A stretch of 12,589 nt of DNA, from assembly GCA_934088535.1 (NCBI GenBank), contig CAKOJC010000035.1, positions 1-12,589 on the forward strand, written 5' to 3'. This document shows, one piece after another, positions 1 through 6,380 of the stretch (positions are counted from its first letter, which is position 1; every line of letters begins with the position of its first letter). The translations under genes were made by a program, and so were the position numbers. The DNA is from an uncultured Bacilli bacterium (GTDB taxonomy: Bacteria > Bacillota_I > Bacilli_A > RF39 > UBA660). The notes beneath the pieces were generated by a model. The model saw only the letters and a program-made list of their open reading frames with translations. It made no database searches and was not told the DNA's origin.

Positions 1-1050
1 AAAGTAGTAGATAAACATTCAACTGGTGGAGTAGGAGATAAAATTACATTAATAGTTTCTCCAATAGTTGCTTGTGCAGGTGTAGCTGTTCCTAAAATGA
101 GTGGAAGAGGCTTAGGTCTTACAGGTGGTACAGTTGATAAACTAGAAAGTATTACTGGATACAAACTAAAACTAAGTAAGAAAGAATTCTTGCGTATGTT
201 AGATACAGTAGGCTGCGCAGTAATAAGTCAAAGTGAAAAAATCGCAGTTGCTGATAAAAAAATATATGCTCTTAGAAATGAAATAGGAGCAGTAGATTCT
301 ATACCACTTATCGCAAGTTCAATAATGTCAAAGAAAATAGCTAGTGGAAGTGATGTAATAGTAATAGATCTTAAAGTAGGTAAAGGTGCATTTATGAAGA
401 ACATAAAAAGTGCTACTTCACTTGCTAAGACAATGGTTAAAATCGGAGAATACTATGGTAAGAAAGTAATATGTACTCTAAGTGACATGAATATCCCACT
501 TGGAAGAAATATAGGTAATGCTCTTGAAGTAAGAGAAGCGATAGATTTCTTTAATGGAATTTATGATAAAAGGTTATATGAATTATCAGTATATATATCA
601 AGTTTAATGATAAGTAGTGCTAAAGGAATAAGTCAATCAAAAGCTAAAAAACTAGTAATTAACTTACTTGAAAGTGGACATGCTAAAAATAAATTCTATG
701 AATGGATTAAAGCTCAAGGTGGAGACATTAAAAAATTAAAAGGCAAAGCTAAAAAATTCATAGTAGTTTCTGAAAAAGAAGGATATGTTAACAATATTGA
801 TTCATTAAAATTATCACAACTAGTATTTGATTTAGGTGCTGGAAGACACAAAAAAACTGATAAAATAGATTATAGTGTCGGAGTAATTCTAAATAAAACA
901 TTAGGTGAAAAAGTATACAAAGGAGATATATTAGGTACTATCTTCTATAATAAAAAAGTAGATGATATGGATAAACTGCTAACTGATTCATTCAAAATAG
1001 AAAAGAAAAAGAAAAGACCAAAGAAAATAATAATAAAAACTATAAAATAA
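1..1050 (+). CDS. Pyrimidine-nucleoside / thymidine phosphorylase, 5'-truncated by window edge
   Basis: Phosphorolysis of pyrimidine (deoxy)nucleosides to the free base and (deoxy)ribose-1-phosphate in the cytosol; nucleoside salvage. The reading frame is open from base 1, so the Met at 97 is internal and about 75 N-terminal residues (the small helical domain) lie outside the window. The phosphate-binding motif DKHSTGGVGDK is at codons 4-14, followed by MSGRGLG at codons 33-39, the YALRN segment, and DSIPLIASSIMSKK, which holds the usual base-contacting Ser and Lys. DYSVG and the C-terminal domain complete a full-length 3' end, finishing in a Lys-rich tail. Two positions are odd: the usual GLGHTGG reads GLGLTGG, and the usual LRDVTATVDS reads LRNEIGAVDS. 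The Arg, Ser and Lys of the pocket are kept. The family is certain; choosing between deoA and pdp is not possible, and the substrate may differ from the textbook enzyme. Confidence 0.93.
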   Translation, partial: KVVDKHSTGGVGDKITLIVSPIVACAGVAVPKMSGRGLGLTGGTVDKLESITGYKLKLSKKEFLRMLDTVGCAVISQSEKIAVADKKIYALRNEIGAVDSIPLIASSIMSKKIASGSDVIVIDLKVGKGAFMKNIKSATSLAKTMVKIGEYYGKKVICTLSDMNIPLGRNIGNALEVREAIDFFNGIYDKRLYELSVYISSLMISSAKGISQSKAKKLVINLLESGHAKNKFYEWIKAQGGDIKKLKGKAKKFIVVSEKEGYVNNIDSLKLSQLVFDLGAGRHKKTDKIDYSVGVILNKTLGEKVYKGDILGTIFYNKKVDDMDKLLTDSFKIEKKKKRPKKIIIKTIK

Positions 1051-1074
1051 ATTCCAAAGTGAATTTATTTTTTT
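1044..1074 (+). terminator. Intrinsic terminator overlapping the phosphorylase stop codon
   Basis: Perfect 11-bp inverted repeat, AAAATAAATTC (1044-1054) and GAATTTATTTT (1061-1071), with a 6-nt loop (CAAAGT) and continuing Ts. The stop TAA (1048-1050) lies in the left arm. The stem has only one G-C pair, so its strength is uncertain, but shape and position fit a rho-independent terminator. The loop contains a GTG that could be mistaken for the start of the next gene. Confidence 0.6.
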
Positions 1075-1094
1075 ATATTGTAAATACTATTAAT

Positions 1095-1805
1095 ATGAAA
1101 AAAATAATATTAAGTATTTTCTTATTAATACCATTTAGTATTAATGCTATAGAAAGAATAAAAATTAATAATGAAGACTTATCTCCAATATTTGATAACA
1201 ATATAAAAGTATATAACTATTTTACAAATAAAGATCAAATTAAAATAGAAGTAACTTCATCTAAAGATGAAATAGTAAGTGGACATGGAATATTCACTTT
1301 AGAAAAAGATGAAGAATCTTTTATAGTAACTTCTAATAAGTATGGAGACTTTAAAATAAACGTATTTAAAAACTATAAGAATAAAACTGATATAAGTGAA
1401 ATACTAAATATAGATATTAAAGGATATAATCTTAATTTTAATAAAGATGTACATGAATATAATCTAAATATACTTGATGAAGAAATATTAGATATTAATT
1501 ATGAACTTTCTAATGATTCTTCTAAAGTTAATATAATTGGTAATGGTAACTTTAATAAAACTAAAAATGTTATAAAGATAACTCTAGATAATAAAGAAGA
1601 ATATACAATAAATGTATTTAAATCACAAAATGTATCTAAAGTAGAGAAGACTACTACTGAAGTTAAAACAATGAGTTATGCAAAAAAAGAAATAGTAAAA
1701 TTTATTATTGTTACTATTTCTTGTACATTAATATTTTTATTTTATAAGTTTTTATTTATCTCAAAAGTTACTTTGCATGTTTTACCAAATACTCTTCATA
1801 AGTAA
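1095..1805 (+). CDS. Secreted, membrane-anchored protein with cadherin-like beta-sandwich domains
   Basis: A 236-residue surface protein of unknown function. Residues 1-18 form a signal peptide (MKK, then a hydrophobic core ending in INA). Two weak copies of the Cadherin-like beta-sandwich pattern follow, the second clearer (about residues 93-175: a 'hydrophobic-x-GY-x-L-x-F' opening, 'V-x-x-Y' and a closing 'Y-T-I-N-V-F'). After a Ser/Thr/Glu-rich linker, a C-terminal membrane span (about 202-224) ends in a short tail. This predicts an extracytoplasmic body tethered to the membrane. ATG 1095 is preferred to the in-frame GTG at 1059 because that GTG sits in the upstream terminator loop and would place extra residues before the signal peptide. 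No Shine-Dalgarno is visible before 1095. The last 12 codons lie over the end of the convergent carboxypeptidase gene. The domain call is by pattern only. Confidence 0.72.
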   Translation: MKKIILSIFLLIPFSINAIERIKINNEDLSPIFDNNIKVYNYFTNKDQIKIEVTSSKDEIVSGHGIFTLEKDEESFIVTSNKYGDFKINVFKNYKNKTDISEILNIDIKGYNLNFNKDVHEYNLNILDEEILDINYELSNDSSKVNIIGNGNFNKTKNVIKITLDNKEEYTINVFKSQNVSKVEKTTTEVKTMSYAKKEIVKFIIVTISCTLIFLFYKFLFISKVTLHVLPNTLHK

Positions 1806-1806
1806 C
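1767..1806. terminator. Possible bidirectional hairpin in the convergent gene overlap
   Basis: Inverted repeat GTTACTT (1767-1773) and AAGTAAC (1800-1806), flanked outside by AAAA on the left and ATTTT on the right, so a U-run follows the stem in both directions. The plus-strand stop (TAA 1803-1805) and the minus-strand stop (complement of TTA 1768-1770) each lie in one arm. The 26-nt loop is long for an intrinsic terminator, so this is tentative. Confidence 0.3.
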
Positions 1807-2763
1807 ATTTTCAGTATATACTTTAGTAGCTAAATCTACTCCTAAGTATCTATAATGCCAAGGTTCATAGCCATATCCAGTTATGAATTCTTTTCCTTTT
1901 GGATATCTTTCTATAAATCCATATTTATATGAATTTGCTTTAAGCCATTTATATTCTTTAGTTTGATCAAAACTTTCTTCAGTACTATTAAGGTCTACTG
2001 CTAAACCTAATTGATGTTCAGAGTGTCCGGGCTTAGCTGAATATATTAAAGCATGATCTAATCCGTTTCTTTTAACTGAGTTATTAAATAAACCACTTTG
2101 AGTACTTTCAGTTCTATATCCTGATATAACAAGTAAATTAAGGCCATCAACTCTAGCAGCATCAATCATTTTCATTAATGGTTCAGAAGCAACTTTTTTA
2201 ATTTTATGACCACGAGAACTATAATCTTTACTTAATGTAACTAAATCTTTAGCCTCATAATTACTAGGTAACTTATGATATTTATTTACTAAAGCATCCA
2301 CATCATCATAATTAGTTATTTCATCCATCTCTGTATAAAACTCTACATCAAGACCAATCTCTACATATATAACAATATTATCTGTATCATATTCTTTATG
2401 TTTATTATAATAACTTTGATATCTACTAGTTTTTTCTACTTTATAATAAGGACTAGCAATAAATTTAGTAATATCTTCATACTTTTCAGTTAATAAATAC
2501 TTTTTAACATCCACATTACTAACCTTAGTAGATATTACATCTATATCTTTAACATCATAACCAAGAGCTAATAACTCCTCTTTATATACATATTCTTCTT
2601 TATTTATTTCTTTTCCTCCGCTTGTATCTTTATCATTATCAGGATTATTTATATCTCTAATACATAGAAATCCACCCCATAATATAAGAACACATACTAT
2701 TATAAATACCATTCTTTTAAGTACTAATTTAACACTTTTTTTAAGATGTTTTTTCTTAATCAT
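1768..2763 (-). CDS. VanY-type D-alanyl-D-alanine carboxypeptidase (peptidase family M15B), membrane-anchored
   Basis: Removes the terminal D-Ala from peptidoglycan stem peptides outside the membrane. The 331-residue protein has a Lys-rich cytoplasmic start, one signal-anchor span (about 18-35), a linker and an uncharacterised N-terminal region (about 55-165), then the M15 catalytic domain (about 170-325). SGYRT is at 214-218. The zinc motif SxHxxGxAxD reads SEHQLGLAVD, with ligands H250 and D257. The motif ExWHxRY reads EPWHYRY, with the catalytic Glu at 300 and the third zinc ligand at H303. All key residues are present. ATG 2763 is chosen over TTG 2769 because GTGAT then lies 5 nt upstream. 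There are no vanHAX genes or two-component system nearby, so a role in wall remodelling is more likely than glycopeptide resistance. The 3' end overlaps the convergent gene by 38 bp. Confidence 0.93.
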   Translation of the reverse strand: MIKKKHLKKSVKLVLKRMVFIIVCVLILWGGFLCIRDINNPDNDKDTSGGKEINKEEYVYKEELLALGYDVKDIDVISTKVSNVDVKKYLLTEKYEDITKFIASPYYKVEKTSRYQSYYNKHKEYDTDNIVIYVEIGLDVEFYTEMDEITNYDDVDALVNKYHKLPSNYEAKDLVTLSKDYSSRGHKIKKVASEPLMKMIDAARVDGLNLLVISGYRTESTQSGLFNNSVKRNGLDHALIYSAKPGHSEHQLGLAVDLNSTEESFDQTKEYKWLKANSYKYGFIERYPKGKEFITGYGYEPWHYRYLGVDLATKVYTENVTYEEYLVKHAK

Positions 2764-2787
2764 AACCAATCACATCCTTATATTTAT

Positions 2788-2793
2788 ATTATA
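2788..2793 (-). promoter_or_regulatory. -10 box for the VanY-type gene
   Basis: On the minus strand a perfect TATAAT lies about 25 nt before ATG 2763, within the string ATAGTATAAT, which recurs at the PAP2 gene promoter (6297-6306). No convincing -35 box is seen. A 6-bp inverted repeat, ATACTA (2791-2796) and TAGTAT (2804-2809), overlaps it and could be an operator, but in DNA this AT-rich it may be chance. Confidence 0.5.
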
Positions 2794-2831
2794 CTATTAA
2801 GACTAGTATTTTAAGAATATTTTTTTGAAAA

Positions 2832-2880
2832 TTGACACTTTAACTTCATATTTTACACACAAACAATTTTTATATTGTTA
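2832..2880 (+). promoter_or_regulatory. Promoter/operator region of the exporter operon
   Basis: A perfect -35-like TTGACA (2832-2837) is followed exactly 20 bp later by a near copy, TTTACAC (2852-2858). No good -10 lies 17 bp after the first. TATATT (2871-2876) or TATTGT (2873-2878) is the best -10, only 13-15 bp after the second. Either the promoter is poor and activator-dependent, with the direct repeat as the activator site, or TTGACA is chance. The extent of the element is uncertain. Confidence 0.3.
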
Positions 2881-2899
2881 ATGAAGGGACGTGAAAGAT

Positions 2900-3823
2900 A
2901 TGAAGAAAAAAATAATAATATTGTTAAGTATAATCATTGTACTTATTTTAGCAATATTATTACTAATTCCAAAGAAAAAAAGTGAAACTGAAACTAAGTA
3001 CAAGGATGTAAAAGTTAGCACACAAACTATTACAAATACTCTAACAAGTACAGGAGAAGTAACAAATGATACAGTTATTGAATATTTAAATACATATAAA
3101 TATTTTAGTGCTATTTATTATGAAGTAGGAGATTACGTAAAGAAAGGTAGTACGATAGTTAAATATACTAATGGAACATACTATAAAGCACCATGCGATT
3201 TAGTTATTACTTCTTATAATGTACCAGACTCTAAAGAAAAAATTAAGAGTAATAACTACATAGAATATAAAGGTTTAACTGATTTAAAAATGTCAATATC
3301 TATAGACGAAAGCGATATTAATAAGATCAAAAATAATCAAACAGTAACTATTACTTTAAATTATGATGAAACTAAAACATACGAAGGAAAAATTACTTAT
3401 ATAAATAATATAGGTTCTTACTCTTCAAGTGGAACTAAGTATACTGCAGAAGTGTCATTTACTAATGATGGTAATATAAAACTTGGCATGAGTGGTAGTG
3501 CTTCTATAGAAATAGAAAAGAGCGAAAATGTAATAGCTGTTCCAATCGAAGCAGTCCAAACTAGAGGAACTGAAAAATATGTTTTAGTAGTGGACTCTAA
3601 TAATGAAACAACTGAAGCAATAATTACAACTGGTATATCTAATAGTGCTTATGTAGAAGTTAAAAGTGGACTTAGTGGAGATGAAACTATAAGGATGATT
3701 AGCACATCTTCAGAAGACACTAATATGTTTAATAGAGGTAATAGAAACTTTGACTTTGGTGATATGGAAAGACCAAGTGGTGACTTTAAACCAAATGATA
3801 ATGGTGGAAGAAGAGACCAATGA
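2900..3823 (+). CDS. Efflux ABC transporter adaptor (MacA/YknX-like membrane-fusion protein), without coiled-coil hairpin
   Basis: Extracytoplasmic partner of the MacB/YknYZ-type transporter encoded just downstream. The 307-residue protein has an N-terminal membrane anchor (about 5-23), a short barrel-sandwich (biotinyl-lipoyl-like) domain (about 45-107, with EVGDYVKKGSTIV and KAPCDLVI as the two half motifs), a beta-barrel domain (about 128-207, including LGMSGSASIEI), a membrane-proximal-type domain (about 210-267, starting VIAVPIEAV) and an Asn/Gly/Arg-rich tail. The halves of the barrel-sandwich are joined by only a few residues, where MacA and YknX usually carry an alpha-helical hairpin. 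ATG 2900 is preferred to the in-frame GTG 2891: AGGG at 2884-2887 would be too close to that GTG, and GTGA stands 5 nt before the ATG. The stop TGA overlaps the next start (ATGA). Confidence 0.88.
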   Translation: MKKKIIILLSIIIVLILAILLLIPKKKSETETKYKDVKVSTQTITNTLTSTGEVTNDTVIEYLNTYKYFSAIYYEVGDYVKKGSTIVKYTNGTYYKAPCDLVITSYNVPDSKEKIKSNNYIEYKGLTDLKMSISIDESDINKIKNNQTVTITLNYDETKTYEGKITYINNIGSYSSSGTKYTAEVSFTNDGNIKLGMSGSASIEIEKSENVIAVPIEAVQTRGTEKYVLVVDSNNETTEAIITTGISNSAYVEVKSGLSGDETIRMISTSSEDTNMFNRGNRNFDFGDMERPSGDFKPNDNGGRRDQ

Positions 3824-4518
3824 TAAAATTAGAACATATATCAAAAACATATACACTAGGTACTGAAAAAGTAAAAGCACTTGATGATATAAATTTAACC
3901 ATCAAAGAAGGAGAATTCATTTCAATAATAGGTCCATCAGGTAGTGGCAAAAGTACTCTTATGAATATAATTGGTCTTTTAGATACAGAACACTCTGGTA
4001 AATACTATCTAGATAATAAAGAAATAAAAAAGCTTAATGATAATGAACTTTCTATTCTAAGAAGTAAAAGTATAGGTTTTGTATTTCAACACTTCAATTT
4101 ATTACCAAAACTAACAGCAATTGAAAATGTTATGGTACCTCTTTTATATCAAGGATATACTGCATCAGAAGCATATAATTTATCAAAAGAAGTACTAAAG
4201 AAAGTAAACCTATCTCATAGATTAAACCATCTACCAAATGAACTATCAGGTGGACAAATGCAAAGAGTTTCAATAGCAAGAGCAATAGTATCAAAACCAA
4301 AACTGATTTTAACAGATGAACCAACAGGTGCAGTAGATACTAAAACAGGTGAAGAAATAATAAAAATATTTGAAGAATTAAATAATAATGGCCAAACAAT
4401 TATATTAATCACTCATGACATGAATATTGCTTCACATGCAAAAAGAACTATACAAATACAAGATGGTAAAATAGGAGTCTTAAATGAAAATAAAAAATCT
4501 AATAAAAATAGCTTATAA
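3820..4518 (+). CDS. ABC transporter ATP-binding protein, MacB/LolD/YknY type
   Basis: Cytoplasmic ATPase that drives the FtsX-like permease encoded next. In the 232-residue chain the motifs are in order and intact: Walker A GPSGSGKST (38-46), Q-loop Gln 90 in FVFQHFNLLP, signature LSGGQ (142-146), Walker B LILTDE (162-167) and switch His 199. The D-loop reads GAVD where GALD is usual, a common variant. Highest likeness is to the MacB/LolD/FtsE subfamily, which works by mechanotransmission without moving substrate through the membrane span. It overlaps the adaptor by 4 bp (ATGA) and the permease start by 35 bp, a layout that suggests translational coupling. The substrate cannot be told from sequence; peptides, macrolide-like drugs or toxins are typical for the family. 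Confidence 0.96.
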   Translation: MIKLEHISKTYTLGTEKVKALDDINLTIKEGEFISIIGPSGSGKSTLMNIIGLLDTEHSGKYYLDNKEIKKLNDNELSILRSKSIGFVFQHFNLLPKLTAIENVMVPLLYQGYTASEAYNLSKEVLKKVNLSHRLNHLPNELSGGQMQRVSIARAIVSKPKLILTDEPTGAVDTKTGEEIIKIFEELNNNGQTIILITHDMNIASHAKRTIQIQDGKIGVLNENKKSNKNSL

Positions 4519-5635
4519 AAATATTAAATCTAATAAGTTAAGATCTTGTCTAACTATGATTGGTTTAATAGTTGGTATTTCCTCTGTAATTATTTTAGTT
4601 GGTATTGGAGAAGGTAGTACTACAAGCGTTATAAATGAAGTTTCTTCTCTAGGAAGTAATATTTTAACAGTAAATATAACTAGTAGTGACTATAGTATTA
4701 AATATGAAGATTTGAATAAATTAGAGAATATTAACAATGTAGAAAGTTTTTCTTCTTTCAAAAATGTAAATGCTACTGTATCAAGAAACAATGAAACCAG
4801 TTCTAAAACATCACTAATTGCTATAGATAGTAATTATTTAGATATTTCATCTTTAGAACTTAGTAAAGGAAGAAATATATCTATAATTGATATAGAAAAT
4901 AAAAGTAAAGTATGTATTTTAGGTAGTGAAGCAGCTGAAACATATTTTAATCTTTCAAACCCTATAAATGAAACAATAAAGATTAATAATGATAACTATA
5001 CAGTAATAGGTGTATTAAAAGAGTCAGATAGTACTGATAATGCTATACTTATCCCAATAACTACAATTAAGTATTTAAATACAGACACATCTATAAATAA
5101 CATATTATTAAAGATAAAAGACACAACTAATATAGATAAAAGTACTAATGAAATAGAAAATTCTATTAGAAGCAACTATCAAATATCAACAGATTATTTC
5201 ACAGTTACATCAAGTACAAGTATATTAGAATCTATGAGTAACATAACAAATACTTTATCTCTTCTATTAGGTGGTATCGCAAGTATATCCTTAGTAGTTG
5301 GTGGAATAGGTGTGATGAATGTAATGCTTGTAAGTGTAACAGAAAGAACTAAAGAAATAGGTATTAGAAAAAGTCTAGGTGCTAAAAAGAAAGATATAAT
5401 GTATCAATTCTTAATAGAATCTTTAATGCTTTGTATAACCGGAGGAATCATAGGTATACTTTTAGGCATCTCTATAGGTTACATATTAACACTCTTTAGT
5501 ATTAGTTATACTTTAAAAGTAAATATTATTATATTATCAGTATCTGTTTCATTATTAATTGGTCTAATCTTTGGAATATTTCCTGCTTATAAAGCATCTT
5601 CCCTAAATCCAATAGATGCTCTTAGAAGTGAATAA
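4484..5635 (+). CDS. ABC transporter permease, MacB/FtsX family (YknZ-like)
   Basis: Membrane component of the exporter encoded with the two preceding genes. The 383-residue protein has the family's four-span plan. TM1 (about 20-42) follows the typical NKLRSCLTMIGLIVGISSV start and leads to a large extracytoplasmic domain (about 43-252, MacB periplasmic core type). TM2 is at about 258-284, TM3 at about 309-336 and TM4 at about 346-368. The conserved coupling segment ERTKEIGIRKSLGA (287-300) follows TM2, and the C-terminal PAYKASSLNPIDALR box is intact. GGAG stands 7 nt before the ATG, inside the end of the ATPase gene. Length is normal for a stand-alone permease; Gram-negative MacB fuses ATPase and permease, and here they are separate as in Bacillus YknYZ. 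The substrate is unknown. Confidence 0.95.
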   Translation: MKIKNLIKIAYKNIKSNKLRSCLTMIGLIVGISSVIILVGIGEGSTTSVINEVSSLGSNILTVNITSSDYSIKYEDLNKLENINNVESFSSFKNVNATVSRNNETSSKTSLIAIDSNYLDISSLELSKGRNISIIDIENKSKVCILGSEAAETYFNLSNPINETIKINNDNYTVIGVLKESDSTDNAILIPITTIKYLNTDTSINNILLKIKDTTNIDKSTNEIENSIRSNYQISTDYFTVTSSTSILESMSNITNTLSLLLGGIASISLVVGGIGVMNVMLVSVTERTKEIGIRKSLGAKKKDIMYQFLIESLMLCITGGIIGILLGISIGYILTLFSISYTLKVNIIILSVSVSLLIGLIFGIFPAYKASSLNPIDALRSE

Positions 5636-5666
5636 AAAGAACTATTAAAGTGCTAATAGTTCTTTT
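5635..5666. terminator. Bidirectional intrinsic terminator between permease and PAP2 genes
   Basis: Perfect 13-bp inverted repeat AAAAGAACTATTA (5635-5647) and TAATAGTTCTTTT (5654-5666) with loop AAGTGC. It carries A-runs and T-runs on both sides, so it can stop transcription in both directions. It starts on the last base of the permease stop codon, and its left arm holds the stop codon of the minus-strand PAP2 gene (5645-5647). The final residues of that protein (ELLAL) are read from the other arm and loop. Confidence 0.85.
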
Positions 5667-6280
5667 ACTTTTTTATTAGTTTTCTTGAATTTACTTACTA
5701 TCAAATATGAAACAATTGCTAAAATGTCACCACTAACTAAATCAATAAATACATGTTGTTTAATACATAATGTAGCAATCATTATTAATATAGACATAAT
5801 AAGTGTAAATATTTTTAAATAATTTGGACATTTCTCACATTCAAACATATATAAGATGAATAACATACTAACTGCACAATGCAAACTTGGAAAACAATTT
5901 TGAACAGGTGTATCTACCCAGAAGACTATTCTTGTCATTAACTCCAAAATACTAGTACCTGTTACAATAGGTCTATCTACATAAGTAGGATATATTATAA
6001 ATATTATATTTGCTATAAAAGTAGTTAATGCATAAGACATGAAATACTTAGTAAAAATATCTTTATCTTTTTTATATAAATAATAAGGAATTAAAAATAT
6101 TAATAAATACCATGTACAATAAGGAATAATAAACCATATATTAAAAGGTATTTTACTATCTATAACGCCACCAATTAAATGAAGATTTCCTCCAAGCAAT
6201 TTAGATATAAAGTAACATAAAGATTGAAAGGCAATTAATGCTACAGTAAGTATTAAAGGTTTAAATTCTATTTTTTTCAT
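5645..6280 (-). CDS. PAP2-superfamily membrane phosphatase
   Basis: Integral membrane enzyme expected to dephosphorylate a lipid phosphate (phosphatidate, undecaprenyl-PP or similar) on the outer face of the membrane. The 211-residue protein has about six hydrophobic spans. PAP2 motifs: RP at 103-104 (motif 1, but without the usual Lys seven residues earlier); FPSLHCAVS at 130-138 with catalytic His 134 (motif 2); and KQHVFID at 174-180 with nucleophile His 176 and Asp 180 (motif 3). The SR pair usual before motif 3 is absent. This FPSLHC/KQH form is, to my recollection, a frequent variant in Firmicutes PAP2 proteins and resembles the inositol-phosphoceramide/sphingomyelin-synthase-like branch, so a phosphotransferase role is possible. 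GTGAT lies 5 nt before the ATG. The gene is convergent with the exporter operon and divergent from the repeat-protein gene. Confidence 0.87.
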   Translation of the reverse strand: MKKIEFKPLILTVALIAFQSLCYFISKLLGGNLHLIGGVIDSKIPFNIWFIIPYCTWYLLIFLIPYYLYKKDKDIFTKYFMSYALTTFIANIIFIIYPTYVDRPIVTGTSILELMTRIVFWVDTPVQNCFPSLHCAVSMLFILYMFECEKCPNYLKIFTLIMSILIMIATLCIKQHVFIDLVSGDILAIVSYLIVSKFKKTNKKVKELLAL

Positions 6281-6296
6281 AACACATCACATAAAA

Positions 6297-6302
6297 ATTA
6301 TA
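6297..6302 (-). promoter_or_regulatory. -10 box for the PAP2 gene
   Basis: Minus-strand TATAAT 16 nt before the ATG at 6280, within TATAGTATAAT. No good -35 is seen at 16-18 bp. The -10 is mirrored by the -10 region of the divergent gene: ATACTATA (6300-6307) and TATAGTAT (6345-6352) form a perfect 8-bp inverted repeat. Confidence 0.5.
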
Positions 6303-6326
6303 CTATAAAATATTAACTTAATAAAG

Positions 6327-6355
6327 TTGATTTAAATCTTTTTATATAGTATTAT
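6327..6355 (+). promoter_or_regulatory. Promoter of the BspA-type repeat protein gene
   Basis: TTGATT (6327-6332), a 17-bp spacer, then TATTAT (6350-6355). A start point around 6362 leaves a leader of roughly 20 nt holding AGGTGAT (6371-6377), 3 nt before ATG 6381. This placement argues against the in-frame ATG at 6360, which would sit at or before the transcription start. Confidence 0.5.
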
Positions 6356-6380
6356 ATTAATGTATAGAATAGGTGATGAA

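Noticed and set aside
97..99. Met codon taken as the phosphorylase start
   Set aside because: The frame is open to base 1 and contains the phosphate-binding motif KHSTGGVGDK before it, so the gene simply enters from outside the window.
1806..2763. Vancomycin-resistance cluster because of the VanY-type gene
   Set aside because: No vanH, vanA/B, vanX or VanRS genes are in the window; M15B carboxypeptidases are widespread in wall metabolism.
2881..2985. A 34-codon frame starting ATG 2881, overlapping the adaptor start in another frame, with TATTGT just upstream
   Set aside because: No Shine-Dalgarno, composition of out-of-frame coding DNA; a leader peptide cannot be excluded but nothing supports it.
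4130..4412. Two minus-strand open frames opposite the ATPase gene
   Set aside because: They lie antisense to strongly conserved ABC motifs and have no translation signals.
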